Below, piece by piece: positions 8,576 to 17,581 of a DNA stretch of 39,379 bases; the stretch's first letter is position 1, and each line of letters starts with the position of its first letter. The stretch is taken from the NCBI GenBank assembly GCA_027484315.1, contig JAIXTE010000071.1:1-39379 (forward strand). The letters are read 5' to 3'. The stretch comes from Burkholderiales bacterium (GTDB lineage: Bacteria > Pseudomonadota > Gammaproteobacteria > Burkholderiales > Burkholderiaceae_B). Under the pieces are notes generated by a model. That model was not told where the DNA came from. It did no database searches and saw only the letters and a program-made list of their open reading frames with translations. The position numbers were made by a program, and so were the translations under genes.

Positions 8576-8800
8576 ACAATTACTATATGGCAACTTTAAA
8601 CGTGCTTTGCTTCGCCACCGGGTGTTGCACCTTTAACAATTCTCATAAACACAGCAGTGAGGCAATTCTCAAAATGCGATGAAACAAAAAAGTTTTGTCT
8701 CAGCATTTGTCACTGACCTGTCGCAACACAAAAAAGAAAAGATCCGCGACTCAACAAAAGGGAGGGTCCCGTACTGACTGGCTTTCGGAGGAAGAGAAAG

Positions 8801-8876
8801 TGGTGCGGCTGGCGGGGATCGAACCCACGACCCTTGGCTTCGGAGGCCAATACTCTATCCACTGAGCTACAGCCGC
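8801..8876 (-). tRNA. tRNA-Arg, anticodon CCG
   Basis: A full cloverleaf on the minus strand. The acceptor stem is GCGGCTG/CAGCCGC with discriminator A and an encoded CCA. The D-arm is GCTC..GAGT. The anticodon stem is TTGGC/GCCAA with loop CTCCGAA, giving anticodon CCG for the arginine codon CGG. The T-arm is GTGGG-TTCGATC-CCCGC. Its 3' end faces the AT-rich block at 6560-8800, the usual orientation for an element integrated at a tRNA 3' end. No second copy of the tRNA tail was seen inside the window. Confidence 0.95.
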
Positions 8877-8889
8877 ACAAGAAGGCGTT

Positions 8890-8895
8890 AGTGTA
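8890..8895 (-). promoter_or_regulatory. Probable -10 element of the tRNA-Arg gene
   Basis: TACACT on the minus strand lies 13 bases before the mature tRNA 5' end, a suitable distance for a -10 hexamer. No good -35 hexamer is visible 17 bases upstream. Confidence 0.4.
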
Positions 8896-8919
8896 CACCA
8901 GCGCTGGTATCTAGGATAC
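8891..8919. repeat. Three stacked short palindromes between tRNA-Arg and the DUF748 gene
   Basis: Consecutive perfect inverted repeats: GTGTACAC (8891-8898), ACCAGCGCTGGT (8897-8908) and GTATC-TAG-GATAC (8907-8919). They fill the divergent promoter gap and overlap the probable tRNA -10. They may be protein-binding sites; there is no T-tract to make a terminator. Confidence 0.45.
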
Positions 8920-8926
8920 TAAGCGC

Positions 8927-11900
8927 GTGTCGCCCCAAACAACCAACCTGAAAATGAAATTCGCACCCATCCTTCGCTCCAAAGCCCTGCTTATTCCGCT
9001 GGCGGTAATCACTTTTATCTACCTGTTTGCTTGGGCTGGCTTGCCGCGCCTTGTGCACTGGCAGGCTGAAAAGCAGGTGCTGGAACGTTCAGGCCATGTG
9101 CTGGCCATGGAATTGCCCGAATTCAACCCGTTTGCACTAACCCTTCGCATACCCAAGCTGAGCCTGACCACCCCGGAGGGCGAACAGCTAGTTGCTTTCG
9201 AGCACCTGTTTGTGAATGTGTCGGGCACCGACCTGTTCACCGGCTTGATTGCGCTGGACCAGATCGACCTGAAAAACCTGAACCTGAATGTGGCGCTGCT
9301 GCCCGAAGGCAAGCACAACTTCAGCGCTCTGCTTGATGCATTCAAAACCGACGAACCTGAAGACCCGAACCAAGAGCCGCCTGCCTTTTTGCTTAGCCAC
9401 CTGTTGATCACCGATGCGGTGGTCGACTTTCAGGACCGCCGCAAACCCGATGGTCTGAAAACCCGGTTCGAGCCGCTGAACCTTGAATTGCACGACCTGG
9501 CCACACGCTCTGAAAACAATGGCGACTTTGTGCTGGATGCCGTCACCGGGCTGGACGCAGCCCTCAAACTGCGCGCAAAAATCAACCTGGCCGACCCATC
9601 TGCTGCCGGTGAATTCTCGCTAATTGGTCTGAACATTGCCAAACTGGAGCCGCTGCTCAAGCCAATGCTGCCCACCGCGCCGCCTGCCGGCACAGCCGAC
9701 CTGGCCCTGAATTTTGATGTGAATTTGAAAGACGCCAGCGACACCACGCCGCCGAAAATTCTCGTCAACAACATCAACGCGGAAGTGCGCGATTTCAACA
9801 TTCAGGCCAAGCCCAAGGGTGCATCGGCCAGCGCACAGTTTCAAAAGCTGAACATCAACAACGGCAATTTCGACCTGCAAGCCAACAAAGCAGAGCTGGC
9901 TGGTATCGCGCTGGCTGGGCTGCAACTGAACCACGGCAACAAGGCCAAGGCCATTGCATTGAATGCCATTGAGGTGGGGCCGATTACAGTGGACCTGGGT
10001 GAACAACATGCGGAAATTCAGGCTGCAACGCTGAAAGGCGGGCAGGTGAATGTGAAGCGCAATTCCGCAGGCGAACTGGACTTGATGGCCGCGATCAACG
10101 ACTGGATTCCGCCCGCCAAAGGCGATGACAATGCCAACAACAAGGAAGACGACAAGGAAGACAACAAACCCGCCGAGGCTGCCAAGCCCTTCACCTACGC
10201 TGTGAACTCTATTTCAGTTTCAGGCATTAACGCTGCCTTTGCGGACGAAACCACCAAGCCAGCCGTGAACATTGGCGTAACCAACATCAGCCTTGAAACC
10301 AGTGGCGTAACGCAAGACCTATCCAAGCCCTTGCCCCTGAAAGCAGGCCTTGGCCTGCAAAGTGGCGGCACCGTTGCGGTGAACGGCACACTGACCCCTG
10401 CCACCGCCGCCACGCAATTGAATGTGGACATCAATGCACTGGCTTTGAAACCCGTACAGCCTTTCCTCAGCCAGTTTGTGAAACTGGACCTGGCCAGCGG
10501 TGCAATTTCCAGCAAGGGCAAAGCCACCTACAACCCGCAGCAGCAGGGCTACGCGGGCAGCTTTACCGTGGCGGGCCTGCGATTGAATGAAGCAGGCAAC
10601 AACAAGCCTTTCCTTCAGTTCAAGCGCCTGTTTACCCCCGCATTGAATGTGAATGCCAAGGGCTTGAACATTCAACGCCTGACACTGGACGGGCTGGACA
10701 CCGCGGTGCTGATCGCCAAGGACAAGTCCACCAACATCAGCCGCATCCTGGTCAGCAACACTGCGCCCCAAGGCAATGCAAAGCCCACGGCTGAACAACA
10801 AGCCAAACCCGCAAATGCCAAACCCACCCCGGCAGCCAGCGACGCCGCAACCGCATTTGCTGTGAACATTGATCGCTTTGCAATTGCCAACAGTGAAATG
10901 GACTTTGCCGATGAATCCCTGTTCATCCCCTTCGGCACCCGCATTCACAGCCTGGAAGGTGTGGTGAATGGTTTGTCCACCAAGCCTGGCACCCGCGGCG
11001 AACTGGCCTTGAAAGGCGCAGTGGACGAGTTTGGCGAGGCCAATGCACAAGGCGCGCTGAACCTGCTCGACCCCACGGCCTACATGGACATTGCCGTGAA
11101 ATTCAGCAACCTGGAAATGCGCAATCTGACGGCCTATTCCGGCACCTTTGCCAACCGCAAAATTGAATCCGGCAAACTGTCGATGGACCTGAACTACCAG
11201 ATTGAAAACCAGCAACTGAACAGCACCAACAAGGTGGTGATCGACAAGCTGACATTGGGCGAGCGCGTAGCAAGCCCGCAAGGCCGAGACCTGCCACTTG
11301 AACTGGCCATCGCCATTCTGGAAGACAGCAATGGCCGCATTGAATTGGGCTTGCCGATTACCGGCAATTTGAATGACCCCGAATTCAGCTACGGGGCCAT
11401 TGTGTGGAAAGCGATTGGCAACGTGTTGACCAAGATTGTCACCGCCCCCTTCCGCGCGCTGGGTGCCTTGTTTGGCGGGTCGGAAGAAGACCTGGGCAAG
11501 GTCAGCTTCACCGCCGGGGCGAACACCCTGAGCCCCTCGCAAAAAGAAGGTTTGAAAAAACTGGGCGAGGCCTTGAGCACGCGCCCCAACCTGGCGGTGA
11601 CCGTGCAAGGAACTTGGGCCCCTGCGGACAAAACTGCGCTTCAGAATGTGCAGATGCGGCGTGCCGTGGCCACCCAGGCCGGCGAGAAATTGCAGCCCGG
11701 TGAAGACCCAGGCCCATTGGCCTTGAACAGTGAAGCAGGCCAGAAAGCCATCGAAGCTTTGTTTGAAAAACAGTTCAGTGGGGGTGAATTGGCTTCACTG
11801 AAAACCGGCTTCAGGCAGGCCAACCCAGGCCAGTTGCAACAAGGCACCGCAGGCAAGGCACTGGGGCAAATTACCAACCTGTTCAAGGACACCCGCGAAT

Positions 11901-12154
11901 TGAGCAGCAGCGAAATCAACGCCTTGAAAGGCAAGAATTTCCACGCGGTGCTGGCTCAAAAACTGCAAGATGCGGAAAACGTGAGCACCGCCCAGTTGCA
12001 GGCATTGGCCACGCAGCGGCAGGTTCAAATCAGCGCGGGCTTGGCTGCGGCTGGTATTGCGGCTGAACGCCGGAAAGTGGGCGCACCGAAAGAAACCAAG
12101 GCCAGTGAAGACAAAACCGTACCTATTGAACTGGATGTGGCAGTGAACAAGTAA
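8927..12154 (+). CDS. DUF748 family AsmA-like envelope protein
   Basis: 1075 residues from a GTG with AGGA 10 bases upstream; the ATG at 8954 is an alternative. An N-terminal anchor (about residues 18-39, SKALLIPLAVITFIYLFAWAGL) is followed by a very long periplasmic region of repeating beta-type segments. This is typical of DUF748 proteins within the AsmA/YhdP superfamily, which are thought to form lipid-conducting bridges or affect outer-membrane assembly. Low-complexity Asp/Asn/Lys (about residues 402-418) and Ala/Pro/Lys linkers (about 625-645) divide the chain. Near the C-terminus an OmpA-like stretch (SFTAGANTLSPSQKEGLKKL) appears, followed by an Ala/Gln-rich helical tail. Its TAA is directly adjacent to the end of the convergent LysR gene. 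Function in this organism is inferred from the family. Confidence 0.85.
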   Translation: MSPQTTNLKMKFAPILRSKALLIPLAVITFIYLFAWAGLPRLVHWQAEKQVLERSGHVLAMELPEFNPFALTLRIPKLSLTTPEGEQLVAFEHLFVNVSGTDLFTGLIALDQIDLKNLNLNVALLPEGKHNFSALLDAFKTDEPEDPNQEPPAFLLSHLLITDAVVDFQDRRKPDGLKTRFEPLNLELHDLATRSENNGDFVLDAVTGLDAALKLRAKINLADPSAAGEFSLIGLNIAKLEPLLKPMLPTAPPAGTADLALNFDVNLKDASDTTPPKILVNNINAEVRDFNIQAKPKGASASAQFQKLNINNGNFDLQANKAELAGIALAGLQLNHGNKAKAIALNAIEVGPITVDLGEQHAEIQAATLKGGQVNVKRNSAGELDLMAAINDWIPPAKGDDNANNKEDDKEDNKPAEAAKPFTYAVNSISVSGINAAFADETTKPAVNIGVTNISLETSGVTQDLSKPLPLKAGLGLQSGGTVAVNGTLTPATAATQLNVDINALALKPVQPFLSQFVKLDLASGAISSKGKATYNPQQQGYAGSFTVAGLRLNEAGNNKPFLQFKRLFTPALNVNAKGLNIQRLTLDGLDTAVLIAKDKSTNISRILVSNTAPQGNAKPTAEQQAKPANAKPTPAASDAATAFAVNIDRFAIANSEMDFADESLFIPFGTRIHSLEGVVNGLSTKPGTRGELALKGAVDEFGEANAQGALNLLDPTAYMDIAVKFSNLEMRNLTAYSGTFANRKIESGKLSMDLNYQIENQQLNSTNKVVIDKLTLGERVASPQGRDLPLELAIAILEDSNGRIELGLPITGNLNDPEFSYGAIVWKAIGNVLTKIVTAPFRALGALFGGSEEDLGKVSFTAGANTLSPSQKEGLKKLGEALSTRPNLAVTVQGTWAPADKTALQNVQMRRAVATQAGEKLQPGEDPGPLALNSEAGQKAIEALFEKQFSGGELASLKTGFRQANPGQLQQGTAGKALGQITNLFKDTRELSSSEINALKGKNFHAVLAQKLQDAENVSTAQLQALATQRQVQISAGLAAAGIAAERRKVGAPKETKASEDKTVPIELDVAVNK

Positions 12155-13060
12155 CTAAACCCCAAACCCCGCCTTGCTGGCCAACACCTGCCGGGTTACA
12201 CGAATAAACTCACGGGTTTTGGCGGGCATGGGGTTGGCATACGGGCACACCGCGAAAATATCGGCCGGTGCCCCTGCCCAGTCGGGAAGTACGCGTACCA
12301 GCGCGCCGGTTTTCAGTTCCTGTTGAATGTCCCATTCAGAACGCAGCAGCACACCCTTCCCTTCCAGCGCCCATTGCACCGCCACTTCACCGTCATTCGA
12401 GCTCACAGGCCCGTGCACTTTCACCGTGGTTTCCTGCCGCCCGTTGCGCAGCGGCCAGTTGTTGAAGGTGTGGTTCTCCTGCCGTATCACCAAGCAATCG
12501 TGGCGGGTTAAATCGGCCGGGTTCTCCAACGCGCCCGCACGCGCCAGGTAAGCCGGTGCAGCGCACAGCACGCGGCGGTTGCTGGCCAGTTTTTGGGCAA
12601 TCAGGCGCTGGTCGGGTGGTTCGCCAAAACGAACGGACAAATCGAAACCGCCTTCGATCAGGTCAATAGGGTGGTCGGTCAGTTCAAGAATCACCTCCAC
12701 CTGCGCAAATTCGGCCTGATAAGCCGACACAACGCCCGCCACGTGCTTGCGCCCGAAACCCAGGCTGGCGTTGACCCGCAGCAGCCCGCGCGGGGTGTCT
12801 TGCCCGGCCCGCAGGGTGGCTTCCAACGCATCGATCTGCCGCAAAATTTGCGCGCCTTCGGCCAGGTAGCGTTCACCTTCGGCGCTTAGCCCAATGCGCC
12901 GGGTGCTTCGGTGCAGCAGGCGCACACCCAGGCGTTTTTCAAGTGCGGCCAGCCGGCGGCTCACCGCGGGCGGGGTCACATCAAACCCCACCGCTGCGCT
13001 GGCCAGGCTGTCATGGCGCACCAATTCACTGAAAAAAGCCAGGTCAGACAACTGCTTCAC
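12155..13060 (-). CDS. LysR-family transcriptional regulator
   Basis: About 301 residues. The GTG at 13060 has GGAG 8 bases upstream; a second in-frame GTG at 13069 is possible. The N-terminal helix-turn-helix reads DSLASAAVGFDVTPPAVSRRLAALEKRLGVRLL, the standard LysR signature, followed by the linker helix and a periplasmic-binding-protein-like effector domain. It resembles the large subgroup of LTTRs with LHRSTRRIGLSAEG after the HTH. It is divergently transcribed from the TauE/SafE exporter gene with a 113-base AT-rich gap, so that gene is the likely target. The effector ligand cannot be told from sequence. Confidence 0.9.
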   Translation of the reverse strand: MKQLSDLAFFSELVRHDSLASAAVGFDVTPPAVSRRLAALEKRLGVRLLHRSTRRIGLSAEGERYLAEGAQILRQIDALEATLRAGQDTPRGLLRVNASLGFGRKHVAGVVSAYQAEFAQVEVILELTDHPIDLIEGGFDLSVRFGEPPDQRLIAQKLASNRRVLCAAPAYLARAGALENPADLTRHDCLVIRQENHTFNNWPLRNGRQETTVKVHGPVSSNDGEVAVQWALEGKGVLLRSEWDIQQELKTGALVRVLPDWAGAPADIFAVCPYANPMPAKTREFIRVTRQVLASKAGFGV

Positions 13061-13173
13061 GGGGCACACTCCATTCGTGCGTTTTTGTTAATAATATTTT
13101 AAATACCGCAGCATTGTAGATATTTTTAGAATCAATACACTTTGCCTTTCTACATCAAACAGCACACCACCCC

Positions 13174-13950
13174 ATGGAATGGCCCGCCCTGACAGATTTG
13201 CTCCTTGTGTTGTCCCTGGGCGCGGCCTTGGGCTTTTTCGGTGGTCTGTTTGGTATTGGGGGCGGCATTATTGCGGTCCCCCTTTTTATTCTTGGCTTTG
13301 GCATGGACCAGGCCTTGGCCCAAGGCACGGCGCTTGTGCTCATGGTGCCCAACCTGCTGATTGGCTGGTGGCGGTACAACCAGCACCACAAACTGCCTTG
13401 GCTGGCTGTGGCTGCGATAGGCATTACAGCCACCCTGACCACTTGGCTAACCGCCAAGCTGGCCGTGCAGCTGGACCAGGATGTGCTCCACTGGATCTTC
13501 AACCTGTTCATTCTGGCCGTGGGCGTGCGCATGCTGTTGCTGCGCAAAAACCCTTCTGAAAACGCGAGCAGTTCCGACCAACCCCGCACTGCCGCCATGC
13601 CGATCGTGGGTGTGCTGGGCGGCACCAGCATGGGCCTGTTGGGCATGGGGGGCGGTTTGGTGGCCACACCTTTGCTGACCACAGTCTTCAAGCACACACA
13701 AACCACGGCACAAGCCCTTTCACTGGCGCTGGTGGCTCCAAGTTCCGTCATGGCGCTGACTACCTATGCCACAGCCAACCGGGTTGACTGGAACTTGGGC
13801 CTGCCACTGGCCTTTGGGGGCTTGTTCACCGTGTCAGCCGGTGTGGCAGTGGCGCATTACCTGCCCGAAAAAGCGCTGCGCCGAAGCTTTGCCATGGTGA
13901 TGATCGTGGCCGCATTCTGGCTGATCCTGCAATCCTTGCAGACGCACTAA
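13174..13950 (+). CDS. TauE/SafE family anion exporter
   Basis: 258 residues from the ATG at 13174. About eight hydrophobic segments in two repeats: the first begins LGAALGFFGGLFGIGGGIIAV, and the second has the matching GVLGGTSMGLLGMGGGLVATPLL. This duplicated glycine-rich motif defines the TauE/SafE (DUF81) family, which exports sulfite, sulfonates or related organic anions. There is no strong ribosome site. The divergent LysR regulator upstream probably controls it. No sulfur-metabolism gene lies next to it, so the substrate is open. Confidence 0.9.
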   Translation: MEWPALTDLLLVLSLGAALGFFGGLFGIGGGIIAVPLFILGFGMDQALAQGTALVLMVPNLLIGWWRYNQHHKLPWLAVAAIGITATLTTWLTAKLAVQLDQDVLHWIFNLFILAVGVRMLLLRKNPSENASSSDQPRTAAMPIVGVLGGTSMGLLGMGGGLVATPLLTTVFKHTQTTAQALSLALVAPSSVMALTTYATANRVDWNLGLPLAFGGLFTVSAGVAVAHYLPEKALRRSFAMVMIVAAFWLILQSLQTH

Positions 13951-13964
13951 GACTTTTCCGGTAA

Positions 13965-13994
13965 GAATAGGGGCTGGTGCAATTTCCCCTATTC
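13965..13994. repeat. 9-bp inverted repeat covering the start region of the hybrid kinase gene
   Basis: GAATAGGGG and CCCCTATTC pair perfectly across a 12-base loop. The right arm ends 5 bases before the kinase ATG at 14000, where a ribosome site would sit. The hairpin could end tauE transcription, be an operator, or mask the kinase start; it has no T-tract. Confidence 0.5.
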
Positions 13995-13999
13995 GGTCA

Positions 14000-16855
14000 A
14001 TGAAACTGGCAGTCCTGTTCCGTTTCGTCTTGTTTGCCACTCTGCTGGGCTTGGGCTCCAATGTGTGGATGGGGCAGCGTGCGGACCAGTTGCAGGAATC
14101 GCAGGCCAAGCTGCTGACCATGCGCCTGGATTCGGTCAATACGCTGCGGCTGCTTCAATCGGAATTCGATGCCCTGCAAACCCTGGTGGCCGCCTTCGTG
14201 GTCAGCAAAAACAGCCTGCATCTGGTGAATTACTACGAACTGCTGGACGCACACGCTGGCGCCCGCCAGTACGCCAGGCCTGTTGACAATGTGTACTGGA
14301 GCAACCTGATTGCCGGCAACATTGAAGCGGTGCCATTGTTACCAGCCAAGGGTGAAACCCTTGAAACCCGCCTGATGGTGCCTGAACGGCTGGCACCCGA
14401 AATTGGCAACGACCTGCAAAGCTCGGTAGATACCATTCTTCGCTTGAGCAAACAACTGCGCGAACGCGAGCAGATCGTGTTTGCCCTCACCCAGGGGCTT
14501 TATGACCCGGTGCAGAAAAAATACGTGTCGGAAGCAGAGCCGCGCGATGACCTGGCCATCCAGATGCTGTTCTCGGAAGAATACCTGGGTCTGAGCAATG
14601 CCATTCGTGCGCAAATCCAGGGGCGAATTGGCGCGGTGGAACGCGGCTTTCAAACCGTGATTGCCCAGCAAGCCGAAAACATGAAAACCACGGCAAAAAT
14701 CGATTTCTACGTGGGTTTGCTGGTGGCGGTGCTGGCCCTGGTGGGTTTGGCGGTGCTGCAGCGTTACGTGGTGGCGCCTCTGCGTGAATTGAACACCGTG
14801 AGCAAACAGATTGCCCTGGGAAACTACAAGACCAACCTGCCCACACCGCGGTTTGTGACCGAAATGGTCAACCTGATCAAAGGTTTCGCCCTCATGATTG
14901 GCGCATTTCGCCGCGAACTTGAACAAACCGAGGCCGCGCAAAATGCCCAACTGCTTGCACTGGAAGCAAAAATGGGCCGCGAACGCGCGGAAGCCCAGGC
15001 CGAGGCGCGGGGCATGCTGCTGGCCAACATGAGCCATGAAATCCGGACACCGATGAATGCCATTCTGGGCATGACAGCCCTGACACTGAAATCGGACCTG
15101 CCCGAGCAGGAACGTGCTTACCTGTTGAAAGCGCAAGATGCGGCCAAGTCACTGCTCAGCCTGCTCAACGACATCCTCGACTTTTCCAAGGCCGAAGCCG
15201 GCATGGTGGAATTCGAGCACATTCCCTTCACGCTGGACGAGGTGCTGGCCAATTCTTTTCTGGCGGTACAAAGCCAGGCCGCCGGCCGCAAGCTGTTGCT
15301 GTTGAACCAGGTGGCGCCGGGTTATTCCAACCAGCTTGGGCAGCGCCTGGTAGGCGACCCGTCGCGTTTGCGGCAGGTGCTGAGCAACCTGTTGAGCAAC
15401 GCGGTCAAGTTCACTGAAAGGGGGTCAGTGCGGGTACATTCCACCTTAACCCCCCTATCGGACAACGCATTGGAATTGCGAATTGAAGTGCACGACAGCG
15501 GTCCCGGTTTAAGCAAAGCCCAAGTGGAGCGGATATTCGAGAAGTTTGCCCAAGGCGACACCAGCGTCAGCCGGGTGTACGGGGGCACGGGCCTTGGCCT
15601 GAGCATTGCCCGCGAGTTGGTGACCCGCATGGGTGGGGAAATTTCAGTGGAAAGCACGCCGGGCAAGGGAAGCTGTTTCTGGTTTTCCGTGCCGCTGGCT
15701 TATGAAAACGACGTACTGCTTGAACCACCGCCACTGGCCCGACAAAATGCGATATTGCTGCATCAACCGGGCGAAATGGCGGACTGTGTGATCTCCGTGT
15801 TGGGCTCAACAGGGTTGCAGATTCAACAAGTCAGCACCTTGGGCGGCTTGCTGCATGCCCTGGCCCAAGGGCCTGTGAACTGGTTGCTGGTTCAATCCGA
15901 CCTGCTGGAAGCCGATGCCCCGTTGCCGCCCGAGCTACTGAACATGCTCAACCGCCCGGACCCGAGCCTGGTGGCCATTGACCGCGATTTTCTGTCCGCT
16001 GACAGTGCCCTGCTCGCAGCTTTGCCTGTTGAACTGGGCAAACGCCTGCTGCATGTGGCCCACCCGGTGCTGACGCAAGACCTGGTCAACGCACCCCGCC
16101 GCCATGAAACACGACCCATTCCGGCCGACCCGGAGCAACAGGCAGCAGCGCACCTGCGGGGTAGAAAAATTCTGGTGCTGGAAGACCACCCGGTGAACCA
16201 GGTGCTGATTCGTTCGCTGCTGGAATCTGTTCACGTGGAAGTGACACTGTGTGGGCAAGGCCAGCAGGCCGTGGATTTGATGGACCAGGATGATTGCATG
16301 GAGTTCGATGCCATTATCACTGACCTCGAAATGCCCGTGATGGATGGCTATGAATTCATGGTGTGGTTAAGAGACCAGACCCGTTGGATGGAAACGCCTG
16401 TCATTGGTTTAACCGGCCATGCCTTTTCCGAAACACGCATGCGCTGTCTTGAACTGGGCATGGATGACTTCATCACCAAGCCGATTGAGCCCCATGTGCT
16501 GTACAACGCCCTGTTGCAGGTACTGGGTGCAGACAAGCAACCCATGCCGGCGAACTACGGCAACATGCCGGCATTGCCCAACCTGTTTCTGGCCCACTGT
16601 GCGGACCTGCCGGTCAAACTGGCCGCCTGTTTGGCCGCAGGCCATGCTGACACATTTGTGCGTGAAATCCATTCCATGGTCAGCTTGCTCGCTTTGCTGG
16701 GCGAACAGGCACTGCACCGCCTGTTTCGTGATTTCGAACAAGGTTTATACAGCGGAAACCTGAATGCCGATGCCGTGCTGGATGAAATCACGCAAATGTG
16801 GCCGGGGCTTGCACAGCGCTACCACCAACAGGCCAAATCCACCACCCCTCTTTAG
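14000..16855 (+). CDS. Hybrid sensor histidine kinase with C-terminal HPt-like domain
   Basis: 951 residues. A transmembrane helix (about 5-24) and a second at about 228-246 enclose a periplasmic sensor domain of some 200 residues; a HAMP-like linker follows. HisKA carries the phospho-accepting H346 in ANMSHEIRTP. The ATPase domain shows the N-box (NLLSNAVKF), DSGPG and GTGLGL. After a degenerate receiver-like stretch (about 575-690) comes a complete receiver domain with phospho-acceptor D775 and ITKP lysine. The C-terminal helical domain has H891 in REIHSMVSLLALLG, an HPt-like motif in which the usual lysine after the histidine is replaced. The start lacks a ribosome site and is overlapped by a hairpin arm. 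The signal and output are unknown. Confidence 0.88.
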   Translation: MKLAVLFRFVLFATLLGLGSNVWMGQRADQLQESQAKLLTMRLDSVNTLRLLQSEFDALQTLVAAFVVSKNSLHLVNYYELLDAHAGARQYARPVDNVYWSNLIAGNIEAVPLLPAKGETLETRLMVPERLAPEIGNDLQSSVDTILRLSKQLREREQIVFALTQGLYDPVQKKYVSEAEPRDDLAIQMLFSEEYLGLSNAIRAQIQGRIGAVERGFQTVIAQQAENMKTTAKIDFYVGLLVAVLALVGLAVLQRYVVAPLRELNTVSKQIALGNYKTNLPTPRFVTEMVNLIKGFALMIGAFRRELEQTEAAQNAQLLALEAKMGRERAEAQAEARGMLLANMSHEIRTPMNAILGMTALTLKSDLPEQERAYLLKAQDAAKSLLSLLNDILDFSKAEAGMVEFEHIPFTLDEVLANSFLAVQSQAAGRKLLLLNQVAPGYSNQLGQRLVGDPSRLRQVLSNLLSNAVKFTERGSVRVHSTLTPLSDNALELRIEVHDSGPGLSKAQVERIFEKFAQGDTSVSRVYGGTGLGLSIARELVTRMGGEISVESTPGKGSCFWFSVPLAYENDVLLEPPPLARQNAILLHQPGEMADCVISVLGSTGLQIQQVSTLGGLLHALAQGPVNWLLVQSDLLEADAPLPPELLNMLNRPDPSLVAIDRDFLSADSALLAALPVELGKRLLHVAHPVLTQDLVNAPRRHETRPIPADPEQQAAAHLRGRKILVLEDHPVNQVLIRSLLESVHVEVTLCGQGQQAVDLMDQDDCMEFDAIITDLEMPVMDGYEFMVWLRDQTRWMETPVIGLTGHAFSETRMRCLELGMDDFITKPIEPHVLYNALLQVLGADKQPMPANYGNMPALPNLFLAHCADLPVKLAACLAAGHADTFVREIHSMVSLLALLGEQALHRLFRDFEQGLYSGNLNADAVLDEITQMWPGLAQRYHQQAKSTTPL

Positions 16856-16982
16856 GCGAAGCCAACCCCCCGGCTGGGTGAACCTCCCCGAAGTCGGTGT
16901 ACCCTCACCTATGCGATGCCAATTGCCGCAGCCCTATTGCAAAATGGTTTCACGACAAACGGCCAAGCACGGGATTTTTTTC

Positions 16983-17549
16983 ATGACCATTCGAGCTCCA
17001 TACCATGTCATGCACAGCACGCCCTACAAGGCATATTCTTTCGAACGGGAAGTGTTTTTTGAAACCCTTGGGGCATGCTGGGCGCTAAGTTCACGCAATG
17101 TGTGTGGCATGTTTGCCATGCAATTGCAAATTGACCTGAGCCGCCTGCAGCTGCTGTATGGAGTGCCCAGTACCAACCTGCCCGAACCGCTGCTGTTCCA
17201 GTTGCTCACCGTGTTTCAGGCACGCCCGCGCAACGGGCAACCGGTGCACCAGCGCCACATTGAACACCATGCGCTGGAACTGATTGAAGACATGAATGAA
17301 GCCGACTTCCTGAACTTCACCACCGGTTTTCAGGATGCGGTGAAGCAGATACTGGAGCCACTGGACTGCTGGACACAGGAATGCCGGCAGGCCCACCTGG
17401 CCCTGAAGTATTACGGCCTGAACCTGATTGAAACCGGCTTGAGAGATTGCAAGTTCAAGCGCACCTACGCCGATTTGCTGGTGAGCTTTTTACACACCAC
17501 GCAGCGTGTGTTTTTGCAAGACAGCAAAACCTCAAGCTACTACTTCTGA
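16983..17549 (+). CDS. Unrecognised 188-aa protein
   Basis: The ATG at 16983 has GGGA 8 bases upstream; the frame is open further 5' into the kinase gene, but that part overlaps coding sequence. The protein is soluble-looking and helical, with several Cys (GACWALSSRNVCGMF, LDCWTQECRQ) and a C-terminal KTSSYYF. I do not recognise a family. It lies 127 bases after the hybrid kinase and ends 32 bases from the convergent lipase gene; a small CCCGG-GCCA-CCGGG hairpin sits in that gap. A functional link to the kinase is possible but unsupported. Confidence 0.7.
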   Translation: MTIRAPYHVMHSTPYKAYSFEREVFFETLGACWALSSRNVCGMFAMQLQIDLSRLQLLYGVPSTNLPEPLLFQLLTVFQARPRNGQPVHQRHIEHHALELIEDMNEADFLNFTTGFQDAVKQILEPLDCWTQECRQAHLALKYYGLNLIETGLRDCKFKRTYADLLVSFLHTTQRVFLQDSKTSSYYF

Positions 17550-17581
17550 GTGCACTGACCCGGGCCACCGGGCTTGGCCAA

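Noticed and set aside
8684..8699. ACAAAA/TTTTGT inverted repeat as a terminator for the tRNA gene
   Set aside because: The stem is A/T-only and lies over 100 bases beyond the tRNA; no G/C pair supports it.
10319..11608. Long antisense reading frame (429 aa) inside the DUF748 gene
   Set aside because: Its translation is rich in His, Gln, Gly and Val with no domain. It arises from codon bias of the sense gene, whose translation is clearly protein-like.
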